From positions 6,571-29,198 of the forward strand of contig DNPN01000226.1 of assembly GCA_003501385.1 (NCBI GenBank): 22,628 nucleotides of DNA. Direction: 5' to 3'. This document shows positions 21,316-22,628 of this stretch, in pieces. Below the pieces are notes generated by a model. It was not told where the DNA came from. It worked only from the letters and a program-made list of their open reading frames with translations, and ran no database searches. The stretch's first letter is position 1, and each line of letters starts with the position of its first letter. Source of the DNA: Rhizobium sp. (GTDB lineage: Bacteria; Pseudomonadota; Alphaproteobacteria; Rhizobiales; Rhizobiaceae). Position numbers and translations under genes: made by a program.

Positions 21316-22488
21316 CTAAACCCGCACCCAAGCCCCGTTTTGCTTCGAAGACTCGATACACGCCGTCACAAAAGCCACACCCTTCACCCCGTCATCCACG
21401 GTTGGATAAATCACCGCCGGATCAACCGCTACGCCCACTTTCATGGCATTGATGGCCTGCGCGGCCTCGCTATAAATGGTGGCAAACGCTTCGAGATAGC
21501 CTTCCGGATGACCACCGGGAATGCGTGTGACGCGGCTTGCCGCAGCCCCCGCCCCGGCACCGCCTCGGGTGATCAGTTGTTTTGGCTCGCCCAGCTTGGT
21601 GAACCACAGATAGTTCGGATCAGCCTGCGTCCATTCAATCCCGGCCTTGGTGCCATAGATGCGCACTTTCAGGCCGTTTTCATTGCCGGTGGCCACCTGG
21701 CTGCACCACAGCAGGCCTTTGGCCCCGCCTTTGAAACGCAGCATCACATGGGCGTTGTCATCCAGCCTGCGGCCCTCAACAAAGGTATGCACATCGGCGG
21801 CGAGTTCTTCCAGTTCCAGCCCGGAGATGAAGCTGCCGAGATTATAGGCATGGGTGCCAATATCGCCGGTAGAGCCGCCAACGCCCGATTGGGCTGGGTC
21901 CGTGCGCCAGACGGCTTGCTTTGCGCCCGTTTGCTCCACGGGTTCCGCCAGCCAATCCTGCGGATATTCCATCTGCACCAGACGGATCTCGCCCAGATCG
22001 CCATTTTGCACCAGTTCGCGGGCATGTCGCACCATGGGATAGCCGGTGTAATTGTGGGTGAGAATGAGCAACGCCTTGGCCTTGTCGGCAATCTCTTTCA
22101 GCTTTTTGGCGTCGTCCAGATTGGAGGTTAGCGGCTTATCGCAAATCACATGAATGCCGCGTTCCAGAAAGGCTTTGGCCGCCGGGTAATGCAGGTGGTT
22201 GGGGGTGACGATGGATACGGCCTCAATGCCATGGGTCAGCGCAGCTTCAGCCTCGGCCATTTCTGCAAAGGAGGCGTAGCAGCGATCCGGATCAAGCCCC
22301 AGATCGCGGCCAGAGGCCGTTGCTTTTTCGGGCGTGGACGATAGCGCCCCTGCCACCAGATCGTAATGATCGTCCAGCCTTGCTGCCATACGGTGGACAG
22401 CGCCGATAAACGCGCCCTGCCCGCCACCCACCATGCCAAGCCGGATTTTTGGGGTGCGTTGCTCGGATTTGCTTGCTTCAATTGCCAT
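21316..22488 (-). CDS. Gfo/Idh/MocA family NAD(P)-dependent oxidoreductase
   Basis: This 390-aa cytoplasmic dehydrogenase has an N-terminal Rossmann domain (about 14-145) with the dinucleotide loop GMVGGGQGAFIG. The active-site block is CDKPLTSNLDDAKKL, whose lysine is conserved. The C-terminal alpha/beta domain holds GDIGTHAYNLGSF, with the family's catalytic Asp and His. Relatives oxidise sugars, inositols or glycosides, some to 3-keto-glycosides. The ATG has GGAGA before it. It is upstream of and co-directional with the beta-glucosidase, suggesting a shared role in glycoside or cyclitol use; the substrate is not identifiable. The gene probably belongs to a longer sugar operon that continues beyond the window. 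Confidence 0.92.
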   Translation of the reverse strand: MAIEASKSEQRTPKIRLGMVGGGQGAFIGAVHRMAARLDDHYDLVAGALSSTPEKATASGRDLGLDPDRCYASFAEMAEAEAALTHGIEAVSIVTPNHLHYPAAKAFLERGIHVICDKPLTSNLDDAKKLKEIADKAKALLILTHNYTGYPMVRHARELVQNGDLGEIRLVQMEYPQDWLAEPVEQTGAKQAVWRTDPAQSGVGGSTGDIGTHAYNLGSFISGLELEELAADVHTFVEGRRLDDNAHVMLRFKGGAKGLLWCSQVATGNENGLKVRIYGTKAGIEWTQADPNYLWFTKLGEPKQLITRGGAGAGAAASRVTRIPGGHPEGYLEAFATIYSEAAQAINAMKVGVAVDPAVIYPTVDDGVKGVAFVTACIESSKQNGAWVRV

Positions 22489-22534
22489 GAAAATCTCCTC
22501 ACCAAATCTGCGATACCCCCTCTGGCTGCCGCCA

Positions 22535-22628
22535 TCTCCCCCACAAGGGGGAGAACATATGTCGCAACGCCCTACAGAGCATGTAAGCGATCAATTTGGG
22601 CAACAAAGCCCCTCCCCCTTGTGGGGAG
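22535..22628. repeat. Inverted pair of GC-rich palindromes (REP-like), cut by the window edge
   Basis: A perfect 8-bp-arm hairpin (TCTCCCCC, ACAA loop, GGGGGAGA) lies at 22535-22554. A second unit at 22612-22628 (CTCCCC/GGGGAG) is nearly its reverse complement. Together they form an inverted pair about 75 bp apart upstream of the oxidoreductase. Short repeats with this CTCCCCCACAAGGGG core are, from memory, widespread between genes in Rhizobiaceae. The far side is outside the window. Confidence 0.65.

Overview
The window looks like chromosomal DNA from a member of the Rhizobiaceae, close to Agrobacterium/Allorhizobium/Rhizobium. The basis is recalled protein resemblance: the GH1 beta-glucosidase closely resembles the Agrobacterium Abg enzyme, and the 377-residue ornithine decarboxylase matches the rhizobial form. 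A palindromic repeat inside one gene is of the kind scattered through rhizobial genomes. No search was run. There are no rRNA or tRNA genes, insertion sequences, phage genes or CRISPR arrays. Most of the window is ordinary housekeeping and accessory metabolism, with one AT-rich toxin-antitoxin cassette that looks acquired.

Layout. 1-6.3 kb: a methyl-accepting chemotaxis protein; a divergent OmpW-type porin with an FNR/FixK-like box upstream; then a secreted phosphoesterase followed by a di-haem cytochrome c peroxidase. 6.3-8.6 kb: on the minus strand, an ornithine decarboxylase behind a leader of about 440 nt with mutually exclusive hairpins (candidate speF-type leader RNA), followed by a GNAT acetyltransferase. 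8.6-11.5 kb: a LysR regulator, then a DUF1007 periplasmic protein overlapping a NicO-family Ni/Co transporter whose reading frame carries a palindromic repeat. 11.5-14 kb, minus strand: a small membrane protein, a RimJ/RimL-type acetyltransferase, a DUF533/TerB-like membrane protein and KDPG aldolase. 14-17.9 kb: an overlapping CYTH/CHAD pair, a TetR/HPP operon with a palindromic operator, and a WYL regulator with a VOC protein. 17.9-22.6 kb: the tRNA hydroxylase TrhO, a TacT-like acetyltransferase toxin with a very small putative antitoxin, a GH1 beta-glucosidase, a Gfo/Idh/MocA oxidoreductase, and part of an inverted pair of GC-rich palindromes at the edge.

How the genes work together. Pairings suggested by spacing are phosphoesterase + peroxidase, odc + GNAT, DUF1007 + NicO, CYTH + CHAD (polyphosphate or triphosphate biology), HPP + TetR (autoregulated), WYL + VOC, toxin + antitoxin, and oxidoreductase + beta-glucosidase (glycoside use). 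The three items most worth following up are the switch-like odc leader, the GNAT toxin whose 56-residue partner seems to lack a DNA-binding domain despite an elaborate operator region, and the in-frame palindromic repeat in the NicO gene.
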